Positions 7,789 through 14,349 of a stretch of DNA of 64,000 nt are shown here, piece after piece (position 1 is the first letter of the stretch; each line of letters begins with the position of its first letter). The translations under genes were made by a program, and so were the position numbers. This DNA comes from Zobellella endophytica. GTDB taxonomy: Bacteria; Pseudomonadota; Gammaproteobacteria; Enterobacterales; Aeromonadaceae. The notes below the pieces were generated by a model, which ran no database searches, had not been told where the DNA came from, and saw only the letters and a program-made list of their open reading frames with translations. The DNA is taken from positions 124,001 through 188,000 of the forward strand of contig NZ_PXYG01000001.1 in the NCBI RefSeq assembly GCF_003012775.1, given 5' to 3'.

Positions 7789-9429
7789 CATGGTATCTAG
7801 GTCTGCCTGTGTGTTGTACAAACCTTTATGGGTGCCATTAATAATTGATTTTAAGGATTCCCTTAGTTTTTTATACTTGTCATTCGTTTCAAAGTCAGCT
7901 GATGTAAGATGAGTAAAAAGGTTGTAAGGCTTATCTTTTGATGGTGACTCATTGAGATAGAAACCTTCAAAATCAGGGTTGTGAACAACTGTTTTAACTC
8001 GACCGTTAGTTGCATCTGCTAGCGCCCGGATATTTACGTTAATTGTCCACATGGCATTAGCAGCCCCATCTTTCCTGAATCTTGTATCTAGATCATGAAC
8101 AGCTATAGCATTTGCGTTAAACTGATTAAATATCTTTATGAATGTAGGGATATTTGCTTTTCCTCTACAGTTGATTACGCAGTAACTCCCTTCTAGACCA
8201 CTCTTTTCGATGATGTACTGATAAGCCAAATATTCGGTATCACCCTCAACCAATATAGCATTAGGGTAAAAAAAGAACTCGTTAACTGTCGGGCAGCAAC
8301 GATTTAGCATCTTTAGATTGTCTTTCTCATCGGGGCTGAATTGTGCGTTATCTGTCTGGAAGTAAAAAACACCTTGCTGGCTATTCGATATTTTGATAAG
8401 TGTAGTGTGGTCTTGCGTGAGATCAATAAACACTGGAGAGTGAGTAGTACATATTACTTGCCATCCATCTAAGTCCGCTAGCGCATAAATAGCTTTTCTT
8501 GCAGCCCTAATTATAGAAGGATGCAGGTTTATCTCTGGTTCATCAATCAGTAACACTTTTGGCGTTTCATCTTGAATTACTTTGGTGCCCTTTTTATACA
8601 TTCCCTCGCTACACAAGGCATTCACTGCAGACCATAAAAAAGCCCTTTTTAAACCAGTTCCCTGATGTTCTAAAGATGACGGGTGATTACTGGTTTTAAT
8701 GAAGAATTTACTACCATCCTTAATCGCATCTTCTGCTTTAAATTTTCCGACGCCGGTTTCAAAACTGACAGTGGCACCTTGAAACAACTTATTTAACTCT
8801 GACTCTATTTTGTTGTTTAGTTGTCCAATGCTTCCAGACAGTTCTTTATCTACTTCTTTAGCAAGTTTTTCAATTTCTGCGACAATGCCAGCCACCTTGC
8901 TCTTATCATCTTTTAATTTCTTGGCAGCATTTTTTGATGCTAAGTCCTTTACTACTTTTTCCAAAGCATCATAGCCATCATTTGGGTTTAATCGTATTGG
9001 TATTGGCAATCTACTTTGCAGTAACGTGTTCCAGCCACCTGCGCCCCCCTTCTTCCAATCATTTGTCTTGTTACTGAAACTATATTTCACACCACTTTCA
9101 TCTGGTGTTGCCCAACGAATTTGAAATTTTGCACAGTCACCAAACTCAGGGTCATTTTGTAAGTACCACTCTTGTCCTAAAGTATCGATATCATTCTGAG
9201 TAACATCATTAAAAACGCCTGTAATGATCACCGGTGTATTAGCATTCCGACCGTGAAAGTGATCCAAGCTTAAAGCACTTCCCATTGAAACATAGGCTTC
9301 GTATGCATCTAGAATTGTAGACTTGCAACTGTTATTTGGACCGACTAAAACGACGATGTTGTCGATGAGTATTTTTATTTCATCCTTGATGCCTTTGAAG
9401 TTTGATATTAGTAGTGCAGATAATTTCAT
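7783..9429 (-). CDS. OLD-family-like AAA ATPase with C-terminal TOPRIM nuclease domain
   Basis: The 548-aa protein has an SMC/ABC-type ATPase. Walker A is GPNNSCKST (30-38), in which the usual Gly before Lys is Cys35. A coiled-coil-like Lys/Glu-rich insert spans about 160-215, Walker B is LLIDEPEINLHP (293-304) and the H-loop is TTHSPVF (328-334). A TOPRIM domain follows, with ILVEGDTE (392-399) carrying the acidic metal ligand and AVHDLDT (443-449) the DxD. This is the overcoming-lysogenization-defect / GajA architecture, in which ATP sensing gates DNA cleavage. No UvrD-like GajB partner is present; the next gene is the TIR protein. Its stop lies inside an attC-like sequence. A role in defence is inferred from family and context. 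Confidence 0.85.
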   Translation of the reverse strand: MKLSALLISNFKGIKDEIKILIDNIVVLVGPNNSCKSTILDAYEAYVSMGSALSLDHFHGRNANTPVIITGVFNDVTQNDIDTLGQEWYLQNDPEFGDCAKFQIRWATPDESGVKYSFSNKTNDWKKGGAGGWNTLLQSRLPIPIRLNPNDGYDALEKVVKDLASKNAAKKLKDDKSKVAGIVAEIEKLAKEVDKELSGSIGQLNNKIESELNKLFQGATVSFETGVGKFKAEDAIKDGSKFFIKTSNHPSSLEHQGTGLKRAFLWSAVNALCSEGMYKKGTKVIQDETPKVLLIDEPEINLHPSIIRAARKAIYALADLDGWQVICTTHSPVFIDLTQDHTTLIKISNSQQGVFYFQTDNAQFSPDEKDNLKMLNRCCPTVNEFFFYPNAILVEGDTEYLAYQYIIEKSGLEGSYCVINCRGKANIPTFIKIFNQFNANAIAVHDLDTRFRKDGAANAMWTINVNIRALADATNGRVKTVVHNPDFEGFYLNESPSKDKPYNLFTHLTSADFETNDKYKKLRESLKSIINGTHKGLYNTQADLDTMA

Positions 9430-9461
9430 AGAAATATCCTTATTGATAGGGCTTGACGACC

Positions 9462-9562
9462 AAATAACCGGCGACAGACGTGAAGCGACCTTTTACACTA
9501 CACTGGCGCAGCCAGTACGTAAAGCCGCGCAGCGGTTGGTGAATTTCATGGCTTTGTTATGC
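9462..9562 (-). other. attC recombination site (partly degenerate), downstream of TIR-like gene
   Basis: The minus strand begins GCATAACAAAGCC 4 bases after the stop of the TIR-like gene and ends at CGGTTATTTGG. The left 7-mer is perfect; the right one (GTTATTT) keeps only GTTAT. At about 101 bp it is longer than the other sites, and its inner arms are weak. Confidence 0.6.
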
Positions 9563-9566
9563 ATTT

Positions 9567-10352
9567 TTACCAGCCTCTAATTGAGCGTAATTTTGTCTGC
9601 AATGATGCCGATAACTCGCCAAGACCTTCACTATTTGGTAGATAGCGGATATAACGTATATGCCGAAGGTCAAAAGGAACATCCTGCTCTGACTGTGTGA
9701 TAAGAATCACATCTTTACCGATCGCATGAGCAATGCCAGCCTCGTAAAAAACATTAGGATTTTTCCCCGAACAGTCACATATTACAACTTTAGCTCTAGC
9801 TATTATGTTTACGATATCTTGGATTATTGTGTGGTGCTCCCATATATCATCAGCTCTCACACACGAGAAGCCTATGGAAGTGACTGATTGTTGAAGAACT
9901 GAGTATATGGGATTAAACTCCGCCCCAAATGGCATCATGATGGAAACAAGATTCTCATCTTGAGAGTAAGCCGCTTCTAACGAAAAAACCTTTGGACTGA
10001 CGGATCTTTTTTGTTGGTTTTGTAATAAAAGCTTATACAGATCAACGTCGCAAACAGACCAACAGGTATGCGATAAACCAAACCGCCCTAATCGTAACTC
10101 TACTGAATGGCCTTCTAGCTCAGCATTTGAAATTGGCTGAATGCTATTGTCGATGGCATACTGGATGGATATTTCAGAGTGCCCCAAAGTGACATTTGTA
10201 ATATACGCCACCCTTGCATATTGAGGCCCGTCGCCTCCGGTTTCAGTCACTAAAAGTGCAGGATATTCCTTTAATTTAGCAATATCGAGCGTACCGTTTG
10301 AATAGAATCTGTTGCCAACAGGATCTTCTTCTCTTATATACACTCGGCTCAT
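9567..10352 (-). CDS. TIR-like / nucleoside deoxyribosyltransferase-fold protein with unknown N-terminal domain
   Basis: The C-terminal ~125 residues of this 261-aa protein (137-261) match the predicted nucleotide-binding TIR-like family. They show VSIMMPFGAEF, DDIWEHHTIIQDI, KVVICDCSGKNPNVFYEAGIAHAIGK with the candidate catalytic E204, and a final DVPFDLRHIRYI strand. Such domains serve as NAD- or nucleotide-cleaving effectors, or bind signal nucleotides, in several defence systems. The N-terminal 130 residues, beginning MSRVYIREEDPVGN, are not recognised and look beta-rich. Start 10352 is preferred to the upstream ATG at 10409 because GGAAGG sits 6 bases before it. The gene forms its own cassette, flanked by attC sites on both sides. 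Confidence 0.75.
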   Translation of the reverse strand: MSRVYIREEDPVGNRFYSNGTLDIAKLKEYPALLVTETGGDGPQYARVAYITNVTLGHSEISIQYAIDNSIQPISNAELEGHSVELRLGRFGLSHTCWSVCDVDLYKLLLQNQQKRSVSPKVFSLEAAYSQDENLVSIMMPFGAEFNPIYSVLQQSVTSIGFSCVRADDIWEHHTIIQDIVNIIARAKVVICDCSGKNPNVFYEAGIAHAIGKDVILITQSEQDVPFDLRHIRYIRYLPNSEGLGELSASLQTKLRSIRGW

Positions 10353-10447
10353 TGATAACCTTCCGCCTGAGTCCGGCCACCCTTGATAAGAAACTAGTAA
10401 ATGAAACATATCTCTATCTAATCCCCTTGCAGCTCAATATTCGCTCT

Positions 10448-10503
10448 GCATAACGCTTAAATCAGCCGACACGTCCAAGTGCGGCTGCATTTACTTGTTA
10501 TGA
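10448..10503 (-). other. attC recombination site
   Basis: The minus-strand element runs from TCATAAC to GTTATGC with inner complementary arms AAATGCAGCCG and CGGCTGATTT. At 56 bp it has the compact class of attC length. The stop codon of the two-TM protein gene lies inside it, as is common for cassettes. Confidence 0.85.
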
Positions 10504-11048
10504 GGTGAGCCTCTTTTACTAACAATTTCAACACTGTCAAGAAACTTATTTAAAATTGCCGTCGTGAAATCTAAACCTGGATGGCCCGGGAGAGGACTCT
10601 CCACCTTACCGCCTTTAGCTGGTTTAGAAACATATTCGAATGCTCCTTTAGTTAAAGCTTCTCTAACATCGGTTTTATAGCCTTCTGTATTGTTACTGCC
10701 AGCAACCCTTATTCGCATAAACCCGACGATATAATGCTGTAGTCGCGACGCCTCGCCCACATGTAGACGGTAGATTGCCATTAAGATAGAAAAAGTTAAC
10801 GTATAGATCGCTAAGAATGTATAAAGAACAGCATTAGGTATTTCAAACTTTAGATCTGATATAGGGACAAGTGCCGGATACATTAAAGCAAAAAACAGAA
10901 TAGCAACTAACGCCATCGTTAAAACCAGAACAATACTGAGGATACGCCGAGCCGAAGATGAATTTTCCTGCTCCATTTTCGTACATCGCTCCATAGCGTC
11001 CTCTATGTTTTGGATTTCTGTCTCTATTGATGTACTCATTATTCCCAT
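10491..11048 (-). CDS. Two-TM membrane protein of unknown function (SLATT-like layout)
   Basis: The predicted protein has up to 185 aa. A charged, helical N-terminus (1-34) is followed by two strong membrane segments (about 36-60 and 72-94) and a soluble, probably cytoplasmic, C-terminal half. The arrangement resembles two-TM effectors such as SLATT proteins, which are thought to form pores in nucleotide-signalling defence systems, but no diagnostic motif is visible and this remains inference. Two ATGs compete: 11048 has GAGG only 2 bases away, while 11039 (MSTSIETEI) has better spacing and may be the true start. Its stop is embedded in the downstream attC, so it is a single-gene cassette. 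Confidence 0.7.
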   Translation of the reverse strand: MGIMSTSIETEIQNIEDAMERCTKMEQENSSSARRILSIVLVLTMALVAILFFALMYPALVPISDLKFEIPNAVLYTFLAIYTLTFSILMAIYRLHVGEASRLQHYIVGFMRIRVAGSNNTEGYKTDVREALTKGAFEYVSKPAKGGKVESPLPGHPGLDFTTAILNKFLDSVEIVSKRGSPHNK

Positions 11049-11052
11049 GGCC

Positions 11053-11130
11053 TCATAACGCCCGGCTCACGTGCCGGTTTGGAGCCGCGAAGCAGCGGAA
11101 AATCGGTCGCTGTGCAGCCGATTGTTATGC
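11053..11130 (-). other. attC recombination site
   Basis: The minus-strand element runs from GCATAAC to GTTATGA. Inner arms contain CGGCT paired with AGCCG and an apical CCGC-TTC-GCGG hairpin. It begins 10 bases after the stop of the 585-aa gene. Confidence 0.88.
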
Positions 11131-11140
11131 GGCATTCCGC

Positions 11141-12898
11141 TCATCTGTCCGGCGCAGCGAACATCAGCCTGCCGATCAGCCATACAGACTTGCCAAAATT
11201 ATGAATAAGCTGCTCGCCCTGCCGCAAGTACGATGCAGCTTGATCGATTCCAGCAAGCTCCAACGCCTCTCCAATTTTTGATCCAGTGGGGTGAGCGTCA
11301 CCAACCCGCATGTCGTAAACACCAACAATGGGGCCGAAGACCTTTCGGGCTTTCTCTACTCCAACTTTTTGCGAAAGAATATCTTGCAGAAGCTTGTTCG
11401 AACCCAATTTTTTCTTGTCTACGTGAGTTGAAATTTTACGTAACTCTCGAATATTGAGCCTATCGGAGAACACGCGAACAACCTCTTTAGCCAACCTCAG
11501 CAAAGAACTCTGATCAGTACTTGCAAACCGTGAGATCTGCTGCATAGAAACATGGTCGTCTATGTCGTGATTGAATAGAGCAACGCCGAACTCTTGCTGA
11601 AATCCAGCTTCTAGTATTCGCATTACCCCAAATAGTTTCTCTTCAGCTGCATGGGTAGATGCAGGTTGCGCTTTCACCTGAGACGCCAATAGCTCACTCG
11701 AAACTTTTCCCTCAGGCACAACATTGTGAGCGGCCCACACGTGCTGCTCCCAAGCCGCGAGGCGAGCAACGTCGTAGGCGTATACTGTGATCAAATCAGA
11801 AGTATTGATGCCAAAGTGTGTCGAGTATCCGGACGTTGATGAAATACCGCCAGTTTCTGAGGTATACCATTTAAGCGAAAAACCACGGTGATTTAGAAGG
11901 TCACCAACCACGCTGGAGCGGAACCAGAGCCATCGACCTACATCTTCATTGTTAAGGTGCGTAGAAGCCAGTCTGGTGCCGTCGGTCTCAACGATAAATT
12001 GAGGGAGGGTATTGTCTTTGTCCCCACGCACCCGAAGGCTTCGGTCTTGGTGGTCGATCCATTCATCGCGCCAGAACTCACCCTCTACACGAATTCCCTC
12101 ATATCCAGAGCGATTTCCTTTAGTGCTTTCACAATCTGTATTTTCGTCACTCTCCGGCCCCATCACCGGAGCATCTTCTTCCTCATCAACATCTGTTCTC
12201 CAAGCACGAAACGCAGCCCAACTCCCTCCAAAGATATCGTTCAAGCTGTTAATTCGGAGTTCAAACCTGCCGTCATCTCTTTCCTCTTGATGGTTCTCAA
12301 GAGTTGAGTAATCAGTCCCCTCAATTGAAGCGACATGTTCGACTCTTTGTCGGTAAGAGGAGATCCGGAGAGAAAGCCCCCGTGCCGCGAGATAGTCCAT
12401 TAAAAACTCTCGCTTGATTTCGATGAGGCGGTGACTTCCATCTTCTTCAAGCTCCTCGCGGGCTACCACCACGAAGTTCTCTTCCGGTCTAACCCAATTT
12501 GTGCCCTCTTTGATAAGGCGAAGCGCCACTACAAGATCGGGATTCAAAATCCATTTCTTTCCACCTACTACTGGTTGGGGGTGCTCAAAAACGAGCTCTA
12601 CTCCAATAGGTTCCTTGTCGTTGTACTGATATTGTTCGATTGTTGCGTAATAACCATCTTCATACGCATACGGTTCAACAGTGTGTCCAATGCCAATATC
12701 ACTCCAACTTAGTTGTTCTGCTTGTTCACGGTGCTCCGGAGGGAAAGTAACTGATCCACAAGCAAAGCAATCGCAGACATACCCCACCTGAGTCGATCTT
12801 CCCTTCTCATCATTGCAGAATGCTCGTAAAGGCACCCAGGTGGCCTTTGAGAAGGTCCGACGAGTTTCCTTTGTAAGGAGAATCCAATCTTTATTCAT
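11141..12898 (-). CDS. Large cassette-encoded protein of unknown function
   Basis: This 585-aa protein has no family I recognise. It is acidic and soluble, without signal peptide or membrane segments. Visible features are a small cysteine cluster near the N-terminus (CDCFACG, about 42-48), aromatic-rich blocks through residue 400 (WLWFRS, FSLKWYTSETGG) and a helical C-terminal region with GVYDMRVGDAHPTG, reminiscent of the HEPN-like or Apea-type C-termini of uncharacterised defence proteins; that resemblance is weak. ATG 12898 is chosen over 12904 because GAGG then lies 8 bases upstream. It occupies a 1.9-kb cassette, unusually long for integrons, bounded by well-formed attC sites. Confidence 0.75.
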   Translation of the reverse strand: MNKDWILLTKETRRTFSKATWVPLRAFCNDEKGRSTQVGYVCDCFACGSVTFPPEHREQAEQLSWSDIGIGHTVEPYAYEDGYYATIEQYQYNDKEPIGVELVFEHPQPVVGGKKWILNPDLVVALRLIKEGTNWVRPEENFVVVAREELEEDGSHRLIEIKREFLMDYLAARGLSLRISSYRQRVEHVASIEGTDYSTLENHQEERDDGRFELRINSLNDIFGGSWAAFRAWRTDVDEEEDAPVMGPESDENTDCESTKGNRSGYEGIRVEGEFWRDEWIDHQDRSLRVRGDKDNTLPQFIVETDGTRLASTHLNNEDVGRWLWFRSSVVGDLLNHRGFSLKWYTSETGGISSTSGYSTHFGINTSDLITVYAYDVARLAAWEQHVWAAHNVVPEGKVSSELLASQVKAQPASTHAAEEKLFGVMRILEAGFQQEFGVALFNHDIDDHVSMQQISRFASTDQSSLLRLAKEVVRVFSDRLNIRELRKISTHVDKKKLGSNKLLQDILSQKVGVEKARKVFGPIVGVYDMRVGDAHPTGSKIGEALELAGIDQAASYLRQGEQLIHNFGKSVWLIGRLMFAAPDR

Positions 12899-12946
12899 GA
12901 TCATGACCTCGTCGCGGGGACGATCTGGTGATTCCGTTTCAGTGCC

Positions 12947-13013
12947 GCATAACGCGGAGCTAACCAGCGGAAAGAGCGCAGCTTTTTGCGTCTGGTTGAG
13001 CGATTGGTTATGC
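12947..13013 (-). other. attC recombination site (best example in the array)
   Basis: The 67-bp minus-strand element has outer 7-mers GCATAAC and GTTATGC that are perfectly complementary and inner boxes CAACCAG and CTGGTTAG that pair. It begins 4 bases after the stop of the 152-aa gene. This is textbook attC architecture. Confidence 0.92.
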
Positions 13014-13017
13014 GCCT

Positions 13018-13476
13018 CTACTCGATGCTAATGTTCTCTAAAGCAGCCCAACCGGTTTTACCCTTGCAAGGCCCTTCCATCATTTGGACCTTTTGCCACA
13101 TATCGATGCCGAATTCTTGAACGGGCTTTCCATTCAGAGTTATGGGCGTGCCGGCAATTGCCATGCAGACGTGCTCTGATTGATCAGATGCGACTTGAAC
13201 AGTCGGTTTTCCTACAACCAAAACAGCTCCGCCCTTAGCATTTTTCAGGACGTGCCGTCTCTCTGCTGGCGAGGTGGCATTGTTATAGTTGATAATTACG
13301 CTCCCGCTGTTTGAGCCAAAAGCGGGGCTTTGATTTCCCTGTGTAGATACCCCTTGAGATTGAGCCTGAAACGGCGGCAACGCGATGAACAACCCCAAAA
13401 TTGATGCTAAAGAACCCCATAAGCCAAATTTCATGGCGAAACTCATCCTTTTGTATTGATTAAACAGACTGCGCAT
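13018..13476 (-). CDS. Small membrane-anchored, probably periplasmic protein of unknown function
   Basis: The 152-aa protein has one N-terminal hydrophobic segment (about 17-38, after a basic stretch) acting as signal anchor. A Ser/Gly/Asn-rich linker (40-65) and a compact domain with two cysteines in the C-terminal half (HVCMAIAG and EGPCKGKTGW) follow; these could form a disulfide in the periplasm. GAAGGA lies 5 bases before ATG 13476, itself just 13 bases inside the GTTATGC boundary, as expected of a cassette ORF. No function can be assigned; exported orphan proteins are frequent in integron arrays. Confidence 0.75.
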   Translation of the reverse strand: MRSLFNQYKRMSFAMKFGLWGSLASILGLFIALPPFQAQSQGVSTQGNQSPAFGSNSGSVIINYNNATSPAERRHVLKNAKGGAVLVVGKPTVQVASDQSEHVCMAIAGTPITLNGKPVQEFGIDMWQKVQMMEGPCKGKTGWAALENISIE

Positions 13477-13488
13477 AAATTTCCTTCA

Positions 13489-13495
13489 CGCATAA
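13489..13495 (-). other. Right-hand edge of cassette array (lone GTTRRRY core)
   Basis: The minus strand reads GTTATGC directly upstream of the first cassette ORF. This is where an attI, or the R' end of a lost upstream cassette, should be. The sequence beyond (13496-13600) has no clear pairing arm and no integrase gene. Confidence 0.6.
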
Positions 13496-13666
13496 CAATT
13501 TGTATATCGAGACAGCTCGTTTTCACTCATAAGACCAGCTATCTACTCCAAGTGTAATCTATTGATTCTCATTGTTTTATCGAGTAATGGGGTCAGGTCT
13601 TGCCTTTTGCCCTTCTAATTAGAGCTGGTAGCAAAGAACAAGAGCTGCACCCACGCTGAACCTTTT

Positions 13667-13816
13667 TTAGGTCATAACTGCCTTCCTGAATGCTGCTGCA
13701 GATATTGCATCAAAGAGATCCTTGCCTTGGGCAAAATCCACGCTACCGCCCGTCGCGGTTTTCAGGTTTAAGCGCATCCCTGCTTTCCTAGTTTGAGTCC
13801 ATTCTTGTCGCGTCAT
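13667..13816 (-). CDS. Possible 49-aa protein in a short inverted-repeat-bounded segment
   Basis: An open frame on the minus strand from ATG 13816 to TAA 13667 encodes 49 mostly hydrophilic residues (MTRQEWTQTRKAG at the start, DLFDAISAAAFRKAVMT at the end). Its composition is protein-like and unlike the repeats beside it. No Shine-Dalgarno is visible, which lowers confidence. The ORF sits between TTGCCTTTT (13600-13608) and its inverted copy AAAAGGCAA (13821-13829), and a GGGGTCAGGTCTTGCC-type sequence often seen beside REP-associated transposases lies at the left edge. It may be a remnant. Confidence 0.3.
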   Translation of the reverse strand: MTRQEWTQTRKAGMRLNLKTATGGSVDFAQGKDLFDAISAAAFRKAVMT

Positions 13817-13965
13817 GGTGAAAAGGCAATGACAAAGGGCGCATTTTGCGAGGCGTTTGTTGGAGTTTGGTGTTGTTTGGTTAAGTTTTGTACGGTTTGG
13901 TGGGGTGGGGGCTCAGGCGTGTCTGCAGACTAAGCGCCGTTGTCCGGGGTGGTGCGGCTTGCTCT

Positions 13966-14165
13966 GGTTCCCCGCCTTCGCGGGGAAGACGGGGTAATGT
14001 GGAGTGATGGGGGAGTGGCCGGTGTGGGATGGGGGCTCTTCGGTTGGTGCTGGTGGTGTTTGAGGGGGCGCCTGGTTCCCCGCCTTCGCGGGGATGACGG
14101 GGGGAGTGCGGAGATGATGGGGGAGTGCGGGGCGACGGGGAGTGCGGGGATGACGGGGGAGTGGA
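13966..14165. repeat. Two REP palindromes and a degenerate G-rich tandem repeat
   Basis: CCCCGCCTTCGCGGGG occurs at 13970-13985 and again at 14078-14093, each preceded by CTGGTT and followed by a GAYGGGG tail. From 14094 the tail (GATGACGGGGGGAGTGC-like units of roughly 15-20 bp) is repeated imperfectly to about 14165. The same palindrome recurs near 27561 and 32823, so it is a dispersed REP family. Open frames here are low-complexity artefacts. The remaining intergenic sequence from 13830 to 13965 shows nothing else. Confidence 0.8.
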
Positions 14166-14216
14166 GGATGCCGGGTGTTGGGGCCTTACCCTGGCGCGCA
14201 GTGCACCATAACAATG

Positions 14217-14303
14217 CATTAACATCCTAAATGGGCTGATTTGAAGTATTCATTTCTTTTATGGCGGGCGGGGTTCTAGCATCGGGGTTATGCGCTAAAC
14301 CGG
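14217..14303 (+). promoter_or_regulatory. Duplicated 87-bp promoter module, copy 1 (upstream of creatinase), sigma-54-like
   Basis: This segment, from CATTAACAT to CGCTAAACCGG, is nearly identical and equal in length to 19782-19868 in front of the symporter unit. The core contains TTTGAAGTATTCATTTC, with inverted TGAA/TTCA, then GGGCGGGGTTCTAGCA at 14266-14281. In that element GG (14267-14268) and GC (14279-14280) have exactly the -24/-12 spacing of a sigma-54 promoter. It ends 46 bases before the creatinase start. Confidence 0.6.
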
Positions 14304-14349
14304 TGTTTCTCGGCGCAGCAACCATCAGCTACAAGGAAGGAGTCTTACC

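Larger units (their letters stand above)
6668..13495 (-). mobile_element. Integron-type gene cassette cluster lacking an integrase (CALIN-like), six minus-strand ORFs
   Basis: Six ORFs, all on the minus strand and visibly AT-richer than both flanks, are separated by short palindromic elements. Each element starts close to or over the stop codon and is bounded by RYYYAAC-type and GTTRRRY-type 7-mers, which is the signature of attC sites. Three sites (12947-13013, 11053-11130, 10448-10503) are well formed, one (9462-9562) is partly degenerate and one (7718-7788) is badly degenerate. A lone GTTATGC (minus strand) at 13489-13495 precedes the first ORF. No tyrosine-recombinase (intI) gene occurs in the window, so the block is either an integrase-less cluster or the tail of an array whose integrase lies elsewhere. 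The left edge just past the terminator at 6667 is approximate. Confidence 0.8.

Noticed and set aside
11957-12712. Plus-strand ORFs of 74-116 aa inside the 585-aa cassette gene
   Set aside because: Antisense to a long well-formed ORF, without ribosome sites or recognisable domains.
13589-13610. Functional REP-associated transposase or IS200-like element
   Set aside because: Only a short GGGGTCAGGTCTTGCC-like flank is visible; no transposase sequence is present.
13881-14230. Overlapping ORFs in both strands of the repeat region
   Set aside because: They translate Pro/Ser/His- or Gly/Trp-rich low-complexity sequence from REP tails and have no ribosome sites.
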